Assembly (NCBI GenBank): GCA_049324435.1
Contig: JBMOOQ010000014.1
Coordinates: 19,214 to 83,213 of the forward strand
Length of the DNA: 64,000 nt
Direction: 5' to 3'
Source: Pseudorhodoplanes sp049324435
GTDB lineage: Bacteria > Pseudomonadota > Alphaproteobacteria > Rhizobiales > Xanthobacteraceae
Position numbers and translations under genes: made by a program. Below are positions 16,000-24,318 of the stretch, one piece after another. How positions within the stretch are numbered: the first letter of the stretch is position 1; each line of letters opens with the position of its first letter. The notes under the pieces were generated by a model. That model was not told where the DNA came from. It was given only the letters and a program-made list of their open reading frames with translations, and ran no database searches.

Positions 16000-16293
16000 T
16001 CAATGGCGGTGAGACTTCTCGAAAGCCGCCTTTTGCTCGGGCGTGGCCTCCTTCTGATATTTCGCGCGCCATTCCTCATAGGGCATGCCGTAAACCGCCT
16101 CGCGGCTCTGGTCCTTCGAGAGCGGGATGCCCCTTTGATCGGCGGCTTCCTTCATCCAGTTGGACAGACAGTTCCGGCAAAACCCGGCCAGGTTCATCAG
16201 GTCGATATTCTGCACATCAGTCCGCTCGCGCAGATGCGCTACCAGGCGGCGGAAGGCCGCGGCTTCGAGCTCAAGGCGGGTCTGGTCGTCCAT
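16000..16293 (-). CDS. DUF1244 family protein
   Basis: 97 residues, full length for this alpha/gammaproteobacterial family: FRRLVAHLRERTDVQNIDLMNL, AGFCRNCLSNWMKEAA, then YGMPYEEWRAKYQ. The conserved CRNC pair suggests a metal or redox site, but the biochemical role is unknown. The C-terminus ends in a short His-containing tail (EKSHRH). The start is the ATG at 16293 opening MDDQTRLELEA. It shares a 148-base divergent upstream region with the EamA exporter gene. Confidence 0.88.
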   Translation of the reverse strand: MDDQTRLELEAAAFRRLVAHLRERTDVQNIDLMNLAGFCRNCLSNWMKEAADQRGIPLSKDQSREAVYGMPYEEWRAKYQKEATPEQKAAFEKSHRH

Positions 16294-16441
16294 GTGAAAC
16301 CTCGTGACATCGATTTTAGGCAAAATAAGGCTGTCCGGACGGGATTGCCATTGCCTACACCCATCCGCCGATCGGTCTTGGACGGGTGACTCGGACCGGA
16401 CAGAACCATAAAAGGTCCACTTGAACGACGCCGGCCGACCT

Positions 16442-17347
16442 ATGCCCTTGACCACAGCCTCACTCGCCGATCGCCGCGAGGGCCTTGCCCTTGCGGCTCT
16501 GGTGCTGGGTGCGGTGGCGATGGGCGCCTCGCCGCTGTTCGTGCGGCTGGCCGATGTCGGCCCGTTCGCCAGCGCTTTCTGGCGGACCGCGCTCGCCCTG
16601 CCCTTTCTGGCTCTGTGGGCGCTTACCGAGGCCGGGCAAAGCCGCCGCGCGGCGTTGCGCAACCATGCGGTCTGGCTGTCGGGTCTGATGTTCGCAGGCG
16701 ACCTGTTCTTCTGGCATCTCGCTATCCTCGCAACCACCGTCGCGAATGCCACCTTTCTTGCAACCACCGCGCCGCTCTTTGTCGTCGCGGGGGCCTGGTT
16801 CATCCTGGGAGAACGTATCCGGCAGCGGGGCCTCTCCGGGCTGGCGCTCTGCCTCATCGGCGGCGCCGCGCTGGTCGGGCACAGCTATGGCTTCGCACCC
16901 GAGCGGTTGACCGGCGACATCTACGGCATCGTCACAGCCATCTTCTTTGCTGCCTATATGCTGGCGTTGCGGGCAGCGCGGCGTGAGGTGCCGGCCGGCA
17001 CGCTGTCCTTCATTTCGGCCGCGATCACGACCGTCATTCTGTTCGTCGTGGCATATGCACTGGAGCCACGATTGCTTCCGCAATCGGCCCACGGCTGGAC
17101 GGTGCTCGCCGCGCTCGCGCTGATTTCGCAAGTGGCCGGACAGGGACTGCTCGCTTTCGCGTTGGGGACCTTGCCAGCGCCATTCTCCTCGCTTGTGATA
17201 TTCCTCGAAGCGGTTGCCGCCGCATTGTTCGCCTGGATCGTCCTTCACGAAGCGCTCGCGCCGATGCAATGGCTGGGCGGCTTCCTGATCATCTTCGGCA
17301 TCTGGATTGCGCGGCAACGCAATGCACCAGCAGGCAGCCTGCCATGA
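16442..17347 (+). CDS. EamA/DMT-family transporter (RhaT/YdcZ-like exporter)
   Basis: 301 residues with ten predicted membrane helices in two EamA repeats (~17-150 and ~155-295); the repeat signatures are FWRTALALPFLALWAL and the helix ending IVLHEALAPMQWLGGFLIIFGIW. The substrate is not predictable from sequence. Starts are ATG 16442 (chosen) or TTG 16421 in frame, the latter nearer to AAAAGG. The last four bases overlap the start of the glycerate kinase gene (ATGA), so the two are probably co-translated; export or import of a glycerate-related metabolite is possible but unproven. Confidence 0.88.
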   Translation: MPLTTASLADRREGLALAALVLGAVAMGASPLFVRLADVGPFASAFWRTALALPFLALWALTEAGQSRRAALRNHAVWLSGLMFAGDLFFWHLAILATTVANATFLATTAPLFVVAGAWFILGERIRQRGLSGLALCLIGGAALVGHSYGFAPERLTGDIYGIVTAIFFAAYMLALRAARREVPAGTLSFISAAITTVILFVVAYALEPRLLPQSAHGWTVLAALALISQVAGQGLLAFALGTLPAPFSSLVIFLEAVAAALFAWIVLHEALAPMQWLGGFLIIFGIWIARQRNAPAGSLP

Positions 17348-18639
17348 GCACCCAACGTGAGTTTCTCGAAAAGCTGTTTGAGATCGCAATCGCTGCGGCG
17401 CACCCGGCACGCTGCCTGCCGCCGCTTCTGCCGGACGCGCCGGCATCCGGGCGGCTGATCCTGCTCGCGGCGGGCAAGGCCGCAGGCGCGATGGCCGAAG
17501 TCGCAGAAGCGCACTATCTCGAACGCGGCTTTCCAACAGAACGGCTTACGGGCATTGCAGTCGCGCGCCACGGTTATGGACGACCGCTTCGCGTTGTCGA
17601 GATGGTGGAGGCGGGCCATCCCGTCCCGGATCGGGCCGGACTTGAGGCAGCGGCGCGCACGCTTGCGCTCGCCGACAGCGCAACCCAGAACGATCTCGTT
17701 CTCGTGCTGATGTCGGGCGGTGCATCTGCGAACTGGATTGCCCCGGCACATGGCCTGTCGCTGGAAGCAAAACAGGCGGTGACGCGCGCACTGCTGCGGT
17801 CCGGCGCGTCGATCGGCGAGATCAACACCGTGCGCAAACATCTTTCGCGCATCAAGGGCGGCCGGCTTGCGCGTCACGCCTTTCCTGCAAAGCTCGTCGC
17901 CATTGGAATTTCGGACGTGCCGGGTGACGATCCCGCAGTGATCGGCTCGGGACCAACCGTTCCCGATCCGACCACGCTTGCCGACGCACGCGCGATCGTC
18001 GCGCGTTACCAGCTTGATCTGCCGGAGGCCGTGGCCGCAGCCCTCGCCGATCCCGCCAACGAGTCGCCGAAACCCGGCGACGCGGCGTTCCGGAACACTC
18101 AATACCTCCTCGCCGCGCGTCCGCTCGACTCGTTCAAGGCGGCCGAAACGGAGATCAGGGCGGCGGGGTTCGATTGCATCTTTCTCGGCGACCGTATCGA
18201 AGGCGAAGCCCGCGAGGTCGCGGCCGCACAGGCCCGGCTTGCTCGCGATCTGCACGCGAAGGGTCGACGCGCCGTGATTTTGTCCGGGGGCGAACTGACG
18301 GTGACCATCCGCGGCAATGGCCGAGGCGGCCCGAACCAGGAATTTGCCCTCGCCCTCGCCTCCGAACTGGATGGGCTCCGCGGCATCGCCGCATTGGCCG
18401 GAGACACCGACGGTACCGACGGCGGCGGCGGTTCGGCCGACGATCCGGCCGGGGCTTTTGTCGATGGGGCCACTGCCGGACGCGCCCGGGCGCTCGGTCT
18501 GGACGCGGCACAATGCCTCGCTGACAATAATTCGACAGCTTTCTTTGCTGCTATCAAAGACCTGATTTCGCCCGGCCCGACTTTTACGAACGTGAATGAT
18601 TTCCGTGCGATCATGGTGAACGACGTTGACACGGCCTAA
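17344..18639 (+). CDS. gckA: Glycerate 2-kinase (MOFRL family, GckA/TtuD)
   Basis: 431 residues. The DUF4147 N-terminal domain (~10-240) carries LAAGKAAGAMAEVAE, VLMSGGASANWIAP and RKHLSRIKGGRLA; the C-terminal MOFRL domain (~310-420) carries ILSGGELTVTIRGNGRGGPNQEFAL and AGDTDGTDGGGGSADDPAG. The family phosphorylates D-glycerate to 2-phosphoglycerate; homologues in the tartrate pathway were named TtuD and described as hydroxypyruvate reductase. The gene lies two genes ahead of pyruvate kinase, which acts two steps further on (2-phosphoglycerate to PEP to pyruvate), supporting a metabolic cluster. The start overlaps the stop of the transporter gene. Confidence 0.92.
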   Translation: MSTQREFLEKLFEIAIAAAHPARCLPPLLPDAPASGRLILLAAGKAAGAMAEVAEAHYLERGFPTERLTGIAVARHGYGRPLRVVEMVEAGHPVPDRAGLEAAARTLALADSATQNDLVLVLMSGGASANWIAPAHGLSLEAKQAVTRALLRSGASIGEINTVRKHLSRIKGGRLARHAFPAKLVAIGISDVPGDDPAVIGSGPTVPDPTTLADARAIVARYQLDLPEAVAAALADPANESPKPGDAAFRNTQYLLAARPLDSFKAAETEIRAAGFDCIFLGDRIEGEAREVAAAQARLARDLHAKGRRAVILSGGELTVTIRGNGRGGPNQEFALALASELDGLRGIAALAGDTDGTDGGGGSADDPAGAFVDGATAGRARALGLDAAQCLADNNSTAFFAAIKDLISPGPTFTNVNDFRAIMVNDVDTA

Positions 18640-18650
18640 AAGATCGCGGT

Positions 18651-18665
18651 TTAACAATATCTTAG
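18651..18665. promoter_or_regulatory. Degenerate CtrA-type site upstream of the DUF1036-pyk pair
   Basis: TTAA-CAATATC-TTAG, one mismatch from the TTAA-N7-TTAA consensus, lies in the 62-base gap after gckA and 37 bases before the DUF1036 start. Position is suitable for promoter control; the mismatch keeps confidence low. Confidence 0.25.
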
Positions 18666-18701
18666 CTCGTTTCCGGCGCCCGATGGACTGATCTGACGAC
18701 C

Positions 18702-19265
18702 GTGATCCGATTGGCTTCCTTACTGCGATTTCTTGGCCTTGGCGCCGCCGGCAAGCTGGCGCTCGCGCTGACCGTACTCGGCCTGACGCCCGAGCGCGCG
18801 GCGGCGGATTTCAGGCTTTGCAACAACACCAGCGGCAAGGTCGGCATCGCGCTCGGCTACAAGGATAACGAAGGCTGGGTCACGGAAGGCTGGTGGAATC
18901 TCGGACCCAGGTCGTGCGAGACCCTGCTGCGCGGAAATCTCGTCGCACGATATTATTATGTCTATGCCATCGACTATGATCGCGGCGGCGAATGGTCGGG
19001 TAAGGCATTCATGTGTTCGCGCGAAAAGGAATTCACGATCCGCGGCACGGAAGACTGTCTCGCCCGCGGCTTCGACCGCACCGGCTTTTTCGAAGTGGAT
19101 ACCGGCGAACAACGCTCCTGGACCGTGCAGTTGACCGAGACTTCAGACCAGTCTCCACTCAGTCCGGGCGGCCCGGGCTTCACACTGCCTCAGACCGGCA
19201 CCCGGTCGCCGCTTAACCTGACCCCGCCCGCCTCACCACCCAACACAGGAAATCCCCGACGATGA
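18702..19265 (+). CDS. Exported DUF1036 protein
   Basis: 187 residues. A signal peptide (~1-35, ending ERAAAD) precedes the DUF1036 domain (~35-145), recognisable from FRLCNNTSGKVGIALGYKDNEGWVTEGWW, the paired cysteines and the YYYVYAIDYDRGG stretch. The tail (~150-187) is Pro/Ser/Gly-rich. The molecular function is unknown. The start is GTG at 18702. The stop overlaps the pyruvate kinase start by four bases; a DUF1036 gene coupled to pyk is a recurrent arrangement in Rhizobiales as I recall it. Confidence 0.85.
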   Translation: MIRLASLLRFLGLGAAGKLALALTVLGLTPERAAADFRLCNNTSGKVGIALGYKDNEGWVTEGWWNLGPRSCETLLRGNLVARYYYVYAIDYDRGGEWSGKAFMCSREKEFTIRGTEDCLARGFDRTGFFEVDTGEQRSWTVQLTETSDQSPLSPGGPGFTLPQTGTRSPLNLTPPASPPNTGNPRR

Positions 19266-20695
19266 GACGGCAACGCCGGACCAAGATCGTTGCAACCCTT
19301 GGCCCGGCCTCCTCGGAGCGGGCGGTGATCCGGCGCCTGTTCGAAGCCGGCGCCGATGTGTTCCGCATCAACATGAGTCACACCTCCCACGACCGGATGC
19401 GCGAGCTGATCGCGATGATCCGTTCGGTCGAGGAGGAGATGGGGCGGCCGATCGGAATTTTGGTCGATCTGCAAGGCCCGAAGCTGCGCCTTGGCACCTT
19501 CAGCGGCGGCTCGGCGGTCGTGAACAAGGGCGACACCTTTGTCCTCGATTCGAATGTCGTGCCAGGGGACGCTGCGCGGGTCCATCTTCCCCATCCGGAA
19601 ATTCTGGAGGCGGCACAGCCGGGGCAGACATTGCTGCTCGACGACGGCAAGGTGAGACTGCGCTGCACGGCGGCCGAAGCCGGCAAGCTGACGACGCAGG
19701 TCGAGGTCGGCGGAAAGCTCTCCGATCGCAAGGGCGTCAGTCTGCCGGAAACCACCTTGCCATTCTCGGCACTGGCGCCCAAGGACCGGTCCGACCTTGA
19801 GGCCGCGCTCGATGCTGGAATCGACTGGTTGGCTCTGTCCTTCATTCAGCGCCCTGAAGATATCGCGGAAGCCAAGAAGATCACGCGGGGACGCGCCTTG
19901 GTCATGGCCAAGATCGAAAAGCCGCAGGCCGTGGCACGACTCGACGAGATCATGGAGGCATCCGATGCGCTGATGGTGGCGCGCGGCGACCTTGGCGTCG
20001 AATTGCCTCTTGAGAAGGTCCCCGGCATCCAGAAACAGATTACGCGTGCAGCGCGCCGTGCCGGCAAACCGGTCATCGTGGCGACGCAAATGCTGGAGTC
20101 GATGATATCGAGCCCAGTGCCGACGCGCGCCGAGGTGTCAGACGTGTCCGTCGCAGTGTTCGAAGGCGCTGACGCAATCATGCTCTCGGCTGAATCGGCG
20201 GCAGGGCAGTATCCGGTCGAAGCGGTTGCGATGATGAACAAGATCGCCGAAGAGGTCGAACGCGATCCGACCTATCGCGCCGTGATCCAGGCGCAGCGTG
20301 CCGAACCCGAAGCCACCGGCGCCGACGCTATCGCCGCAGCCGCGCGCCAGATCGCCGAAACGCTCGATCTTTCGGCCATCATCTGCTGGACCTTTTCCGG
20401 ATCCACGGCATTTCGCGTTGCGCGCGAACGGCCGGAGCCGCACGTGGTCGCAATTTCTCCCAATATCTCGACGGGACGGCGATTGTCGCTTGTCTGGGGC
20501 GTGCATTGCGTCGTTGCCGAAGACGCGCATGATCAGGACGACATGGTCGAACGGGCCTGCCGCATCGCGTTTGCCGAAGGGTTTGCCAAGGCAGGCCGCC
20601 GCGTCATCGTCGTCGCTGGCGTGCCGCTCGGCACTCCGGGTGCGACCAATATGCTGCGGATCGCATTCGTCGGATCGGATGCCGTCGATGCGTAG
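19262..20695 (+). CDS. pyk: Pyruvate kinase
   Basis: 477 residues, standard length. N-terminal KIVATLGPASSE, the catalytic/active-site strand MAKIEKPQAVARLDEI with its lysine, the metal-binding GDLGVELPLEKVPGIQKQ and the effector-domain end are all present. It converts PEP and ADP to pyruvate and ATP. It overlaps the DUF1036 gene by ATGA and is the last gene of the run that begins with the EamA exporter. It converges on the HWE kinase gene, 23 bases away, without a clear terminator. Confidence 0.96.
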   Translation: MRRQRRTKIVATLGPASSERAVIRRLFEAGADVFRINMSHTSHDRMRELIAMIRSVEEEMGRPIGILVDLQGPKLRLGTFSGGSAVVNKGDTFVLDSNVVPGDAARVHLPHPEILEAAQPGQTLLLDDGKVRLRCTAAEAGKLTTQVEVGGKLSDRKGVSLPETTLPFSALAPKDRSDLEAALDAGIDWLALSFIQRPEDIAEAKKITRGRALVMAKIEKPQAVARLDEIMEASDALMVARGDLGVELPLEKVPGIQKQITRAARRAGKPVIVATQMLESMISSPVPTRAEVSDVSVAVFEGADAIMLSAESAAGQYPVEAVAMMNKIAEEVERDPTYRAVIQAQRAEPEATGADAIAAAARQIAETLDLSAIICWTFSGSTAFRVARERPEPHVVAISPNISTGRRLSLVWGVHCVVAEDAHDQDDMVERACRIAFAEGFAKAGRRVIVVAGVPLGTPGATNMLRIAFVGSDAVDA

Positions 20696-20718
20696 GGATA
20701 GCACGCGCGGGCACGTGG

Positions 20719-22674
20719 TCAGATGCCGGGGGCTGTCTTCTGAATGGCCTTGGTGAAGTCTGAAAGGATGATCGGCTTCGCCAAGCAGGTCAAACCGGCA
20801 AACGCGCCGGGCAGCGCGTCCGCATGGGCATAGCCCGAGGCAAGGATCGTCTGGGTTTCGAGTGCCCGCAACGCCTCGACCACGGGCTCCGACGACTCGC
20901 CCGCGAGATTCACATCGACAATCGCGAGCACCGGAGGCGTACCTTTTCTGAGCGTTGCCATCGCGTCCGAAACGTTCGACACAGTCTCAACATTGTCGTA
21001 GCCGACAACCCGCAGCATGTTGGCCAAATCCAGCGCGACCAGCGCTTCGTCCTCGACGATCAAAACCCGCTGCGAGCCGGAATGACGAGCAGTCGTGCGC
21101 GCGGCGGTGACATCATGGTCGGGCCGGCTGATTGCCATCGGAACGGCAATCCGGCATTTCAAGCCTTGGTCGAAGTGACGCGCAATAGAGCCGCCAAGCT
21201 GCCGTTCGATAACCGACTTGATCAGCTTCGAGCCGAAGCCGGATTTGCCTTCTCCTTCGCTGACCCCACTCCTGCCCGGGACCGTCTCGATCCAGTCGAG
21301 ACACAGGCTATCGGCTTCGACGGTCCAATGAACCGCGAGCTTGCCTTCCGGCAGCGCGAGAGCACCGTATTTGGCGGCGTTGGTCGCGAGTTCATGCAGC
21401 AAAAGTGCAAAGGTCTGGGCCTGCTCCGATCGCAACATGACCGCGGGGCCGCCGATTTCGATGCGGCCGTCATTGGCATGACTGTAAGCTTCGATTTCGC
21501 GACTCAGCAACAGCCCGAATTCGATCGGCCCCCATTTTTTTGCTGACATAAGATCGTGGGTACGGGTGAGCGCCGCAACGCGGCCTTCGATCTTCTCGCG
21601 GAACGACGAAATGTCCTCCGCCAGAGTCAGCCGAATAACCGCTTGAACGACAGCAAGCGCGTTCTTCGCGCGATGATCGATTTCGCGGATCATCAAGCGT
21701 TCGCGTTCTGCGACGCGCTCGCGTTCCATCCAGCTCCAGACACGTTCGAGAACCTGCTCGGCGGTGCTGATATCGAACAGCGTCCAGGCCCGAGGCAGGC
21801 GCGAATGAACGAACAGGATGGCAGCCAATTCGCCGTCCACCAGCTTCGGCACAGCGATTGCCGCTTTCACGCCCATGGATGCAAAGCCGATCTTGGGCTC
21901 AGGATCCAAGAGTTCGGCTTCGACATCGTTTACGATGAGCATGCGGCCGGACCTGAACGTCTTGCTCAAGTCCGGCCCGAGCCCAGGCAAAAGCACCTCT
22001 CCGCCGAGCGGCGGAACTCCCTCCGCGCTCCATTCTTCGATCACCGGAAACCGGCCCTTGGTGAGGTCACCGGAAATTTCCCGCAGACCGACGCGGTCGG
22101 CATTCAAACTCTTGCCGAACATGGACAGCGCGAACTTGCGCGCAGCTTCAATATCGGGCGCACTGCGCATCGCATCGCCCAGTGCAAGAAGGAACTGCAT
22201 CTGCCGTTGCGACAGCACATTTCGGGTCGTCTCATAACCGGAATTGAATACGCCGACGATGGACCCGTCCTCGTCACGGATCGCGGTGAAGGCGTAGCTC
22301 CAATACGTTTCCTCGACATAGCCAAAACGCTGCATCGGCAGCATCTGGTCCTGCACGAAGACACCCTCGCCGGTTTCGATCACCCGCCTGAATTGCGGCT
22401 CAATGACATGCCAGATATCGGACCAGACTTCGCAAGCCGGTGCACCGAGCGCTGAAGGGTGCCGCGGCCCCGGGATCGGCGCCCATGCGTCGTTGTAGAG
22501 CAAGCGAAGTTCGGAACCCCAGTAGATCGCAGTCGGAAATTTCGACTGCAGGCAAATGCTCAGCGCGATGCGAAGCGGTTGCGGCCACGAGTCCGGCCTG
22601 CCGAATGGATGCGCGGTCCAGTCCCGGTCCCGGATGCGACGCGCCATTTCGCCATCTCCCTGGAGAAAGCTCAT
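20719..22674 (-). CDS. PAS/GAF HWE-type sensor histidine kinase with C-terminal receiver
   Basis: 651 residues, soluble. An N-terminal PAS-like domain (1-150; FLQGDGEMARRIRDRDW and LLYNDAWAPI) is followed by a GAF domain (~165-320), an HWE kinase core (H334 in EIDHRAKNALAVV, N-box LHELATNAAKYGAL, and the WIE motif) and a receiver domain (~535-651, phospho-acceptor D587 in LAIVDVNL). HWE kinases of alphaproteobacteria often sense light or redox and feed the general stress response; the chromophore cysteine of LOV proteins is not evident here. No DNA-binding output exists, so signalling must pass to another protein. The start was chosen at the conserved MSFLQGDGE; the next ATG, nine codons on, has a better ribosome-binding site. 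Confidence 0.88.
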   Translation of the reverse strand: MSFLQGDGEMARRIRDRDWTAHPFGRPDSWPQPLRIALSICLQSKFPTAIYWGSELRLLYNDAWAPIPGPRHPSALGAPACEVWSDIWHVIEPQFRRVIETGEGVFVQDQMLPMQRFGYVEETYWSYAFTAIRDEDGSIVGVFNSGYETTRNVLSQRQMQFLLALGDAMRSAPDIEAARKFALSMFGKSLNADRVGLREISGDLTKGRFPVIEEWSAEGVPPLGGEVLLPGLGPDLSKTFRSGRMLIVNDVEAELLDPEPKIGFASMGVKAAIAVPKLVDGELAAILFVHSRLPRAWTLFDISTAEQVLERVWSWMERERVAERERLMIREIDHRAKNALAVVQAVIRLTLAEDISSFREKIEGRVAALTRTHDLMSAKKWGPIEFGLLLSREIEAYSHANDGRIEIGGPAVMLRSEQAQTFALLLHELATNAAKYGALALPEGKLAVHWTVEADSLCLDWIETVPGRSGVSEGEGKSGFGSKLIKSVIERQLGGSIARHFDQGLKCRIAVPMAISRPDHDVTAARTTARHSGSQRVLIVEDEALVALDLANMLRVVGYDNVETVSNVSDAMATLRKGTPPVLAIVDVNLAGESSEPVVEALRALETQTILASGYAHADALPGAFAGLTCLAKPIILSDFTKAIQKTAPGI

Positions 22675-22866
22675 GTGGTCGCGATCTGTGCTCTGGAAGC
22701 GTAACACGCGGCAATCCGGACCTGTCCGTTTTTTCAGTGGGGTCCTTAGACCACCGCAGGCGGGTTCTGGCAAACCGCGTCAGTCAGCCGACACCACCGG
22801 CCGTTCTTTACGCGGTCGCAGCGCGTCTGGTTCCGTACAATCGTGACGAGCAGACGGGCCGAACCG

Positions 22867-23499
22867 TTAAATATCGCGGCCCTCGACCTTTTCCGTCAGC
22901 GACTTGATGAGGTCGGGGATGCGCGGCAGGTGCGGGTTGACCTCGACCGCCTTCCTGTAGACCTCAAGCGCACGCTTATCCTCGCCGAGTTCCTGCATGA
23001 TCATGCCGAGTCCGGCTAACGCGCCGAAATGACGGGGCTCCCGCGCCAATGTCTGACGGATGTCCTCAAGCGAACGGTCGAAGTCCTTGCGCATGTAGTG
23101 GAGCGTCGCGCGCCGGTTCCATGCCTCGATATAGTCGGGCCGCAACACAACGATCGCATCCAGCAGCTTGATCGCCAGATCAAAGTTCTTGGCCTCGACC
23201 GCGCGCCGGACCCTGCTCATGAGCAGCGTAGCCGTGTCGCTCGGCGACACCATCCATAAGGCCCAGATGCGGCCCTCGACCGCTTTTGCCGCCTCCGGCG
23301 TCGGCGCAGCCCTCAAAGCTCCGAACAGAAAGTCGATGTCCTGCCCACGCGGTACCTTCGGAAGTTTCTCCGGCGGCTGGGCAAAGCTTTGATCCTCCTG
23401 GGCACCCCGCGGTTCCTGCGCGAGTGCAGGCCATGCGAGCCCGAGCCCCAACACACCCACCAGGGCGACCGCAGCCATCCGGAATCGAAGCATTCGCAT
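22867..23499 (-). CDS. Exported TPR-repeat protein
   Basis: 210 residues with a signal peptide (~1-28, WPALAQEP). About three TPR-like helical pairs follow (NFDLAIKLLDAIVVLRPDYIEAWNRRATLHY, then DFDRSLEDIRQTLAREPRHFGALAGLGMIM, then KRALEVYRKAVEVNPHLP). It is likely periplasmic and probably a scaffold, partner unknown. A GC hairpin CCGCCC/GGGCGG (23515-23532 region) sits just upstream of the start. It follows rpmJ on the same strand at about 100 bases and may be read through from it. Confidence 0.82.
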   Translation of the reverse strand: MRMLRFRMAAVALVGVLGLGLAWPALAQEPRGAQEDQSFAQPPEKLPKVPRGQDIDFLFGALRAAPTPEAAKAVEGRIWALWMVSPSDTATLLMSRVRRAVEAKNFDLAIKLLDAIVVLRPDYIEAWNRRATLHYMRKDFDRSLEDIRQTLAREPRHFGALAGLGMIMQELGEDKRALEVYRKAVEVNPHLPRIPDLIKSLTEKVEGRDI

Positions 23500-23587
23500 A
23501 AAGTCAAGCTTATGCCGCCCAGCCGGGCGGGCAAGCCTGCAAAGACGTCACGCCTGCGTGAAAGAGCGTCAGATTTGGCGAAACGAA

Positions 23588-23600
23588 AGCCGAGCCGGCT
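23588..23600 (-). terminator. Weak terminator after rpmJ
   Basis: On the minus strand AGCCG-GCT-CGGCT is followed by TTTCGTTTCG, beginning directly after the rpmJ stop codon. The 5-bp stem is short, so termination is probably incomplete. Confidence 0.4.
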
Positions 23601-23601
23601 C

Positions 23602-23727
23602 TCAACCCTGACGGGCTTTGAAGCGCTTCTGGGTCTTGTTGATGATGTAGACGCGGCCCTTGCGGCGGACGAGCCGGTTGTCGCGGTGGCGGGCACGCAG
23701 AGAGCGAAGGGAATTGCGGACTTTCAT
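23602..23727 (-). CDS. rpmJ: 50S ribosomal protein L36 (bL36)
   Basis: 41 residues, too short for usual gene-finding cut-offs but unmistakable: it begins MKVRNSLRSLRARHRDNRL and ends TQKRFKARQG. This is the zinc-ligand-free form (no CxxC...C...H), the type usually found in alphaproteobacteria and typical of a stand-alone rpmJ outside the ribosomal operon. It binds 23S rRNA in the large subunit. It has its own sigma70-like promoter and a structured leader with an attenuator-like hairpin. Confidence 0.97.
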   Translation of the reverse strand: MKVRNSLRSLRARHRDNRLVRRKGRVYIINKTQKRFKARQG

Positions 23728-23745
23728 GGCCGTTCTCGAACTTCG

Positions 23746-23789
23746 GCGGCCATTGGGGCCGCATTAAAAATGGCCGCGCAATCGCGGCC
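23746..23789 (-). promoter_or_regulatory. Attenuator-like leader of rpmJ
   Basis: On the minus strand the leader first forms GGCCGCG-ATTG-CGCGGCC (23772-23789) directly followed by ATTTTT, the form of an intrinsic terminator. It then forms GCGGCC-CCAAT-GGCCGC (23746-23762), whose arms are complementary to those of the first stem and could open it. Both lie between the promoter and the rpmJ ATG, suggesting premature termination control of L36 synthesis. Confidence 0.45.
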
Positions 23790-23802
23790 CGGGTCGGCGC
23801 GG

Positions 23803-23831
23803 AAACTAGGGAGATGCTTTTCGGAAGTCAA
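23803..23831 (-). promoter_or_regulatory. Sigma70-type promoter of rpmJ
   Basis: On the minus strand TTGACT (complement of 23826-23831), 17 bases, TAGTTT (complement of 23803-23808). It is followed within about 15 bases by the leader hairpin of rpmJ. Spacing is ideal and the hexamers are close to consensus. Confidence 0.6.
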
Positions 23832-23871
23832 CGCGCGAGGTAGAAATAAGGTATAAAAATACCTATCATTA

Positions 23872-23911
23872 CCCAAAGAAAAGGGCCGCATGCGCGACGG
23901 ATGCGGCCCTT
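23872..23911 (-). terminator. Intrinsic terminator of the cysteine-rich protein gene
   Basis: On the minus strand AAGGGCCGCAT / ATGCGGCCCTT form an 11-bp stem with a 9-base loop (23881-23911), followed by TTCTTTGGG. It starts eight bases after the stop of the gene at 23920-24174. Confidence 0.8.
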
Positions 23912-23919
23912 CGAAGCTC

Positions 23920-24174
23920 TCAATATTTCGGGCAATGCGGCGTAACGCAGAAGGCCGCAGACGGCCGCCATACCCCCTTGGAGCCATCCCACCAGCAACG
24001 CTGATAGTGGCAGCCCCACTTCCCGCAGGTCGACTTGGTCACGCGAACCGTGCCCGGCACACAGGATGCCGGCGCCTTCTTCGCACCCTTCGCCAGCGAC
24101 ACGCCGCCGGTACCGGCAATCGCAAGACCAACGACAGCAGCCGCAATCGCGAGCTTGGTAGCAACCTTGAGCAT
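23920..24174 (-). CDS. Small secreted six-cysteine protein (paralogue 1)
   Basis: 84 residues. A signal peptide (~1-27, AIAAAVVGLAIAGTGGVSLAKG) is followed by a mature part of about 55 residues with six cysteines: CVPG, then TCGKWGCHYQRCWWDG, then FC and HCPKY. The spacing of cysteines and the QRCW.DG...W.PS...C....CPK frame are shared with the neighbouring gene, so the pair arose by duplication. Expected to be a periplasmic or secreted disulfide-bonded mini-protein. I do not recognise the family and assign no function. It ends at a strong terminator. Confidence 0.75.
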   Translation of the reverse strand: MLKVATKLAIAAAVVGLAIAGTGGVSLAKGAKKAPASCVPGTVRVTKSTCGKWGCHYQRCWWDGSKGVWRPSAAFCVTPHCPKY

Positions 24175-24318
24175 TTGTTCGACTCCCCCAGTCAGTTCCA
24201 ACAAAGAACGAATAGACCGCACCCCGTAAAGCGGCAAGGCGGCGCCGACGCGCTGAATTGTCGCCGACACCGCCTTACAAACAGATCAGGATGACGCCCC
24301 GATTACGGGTGGCCCGCG

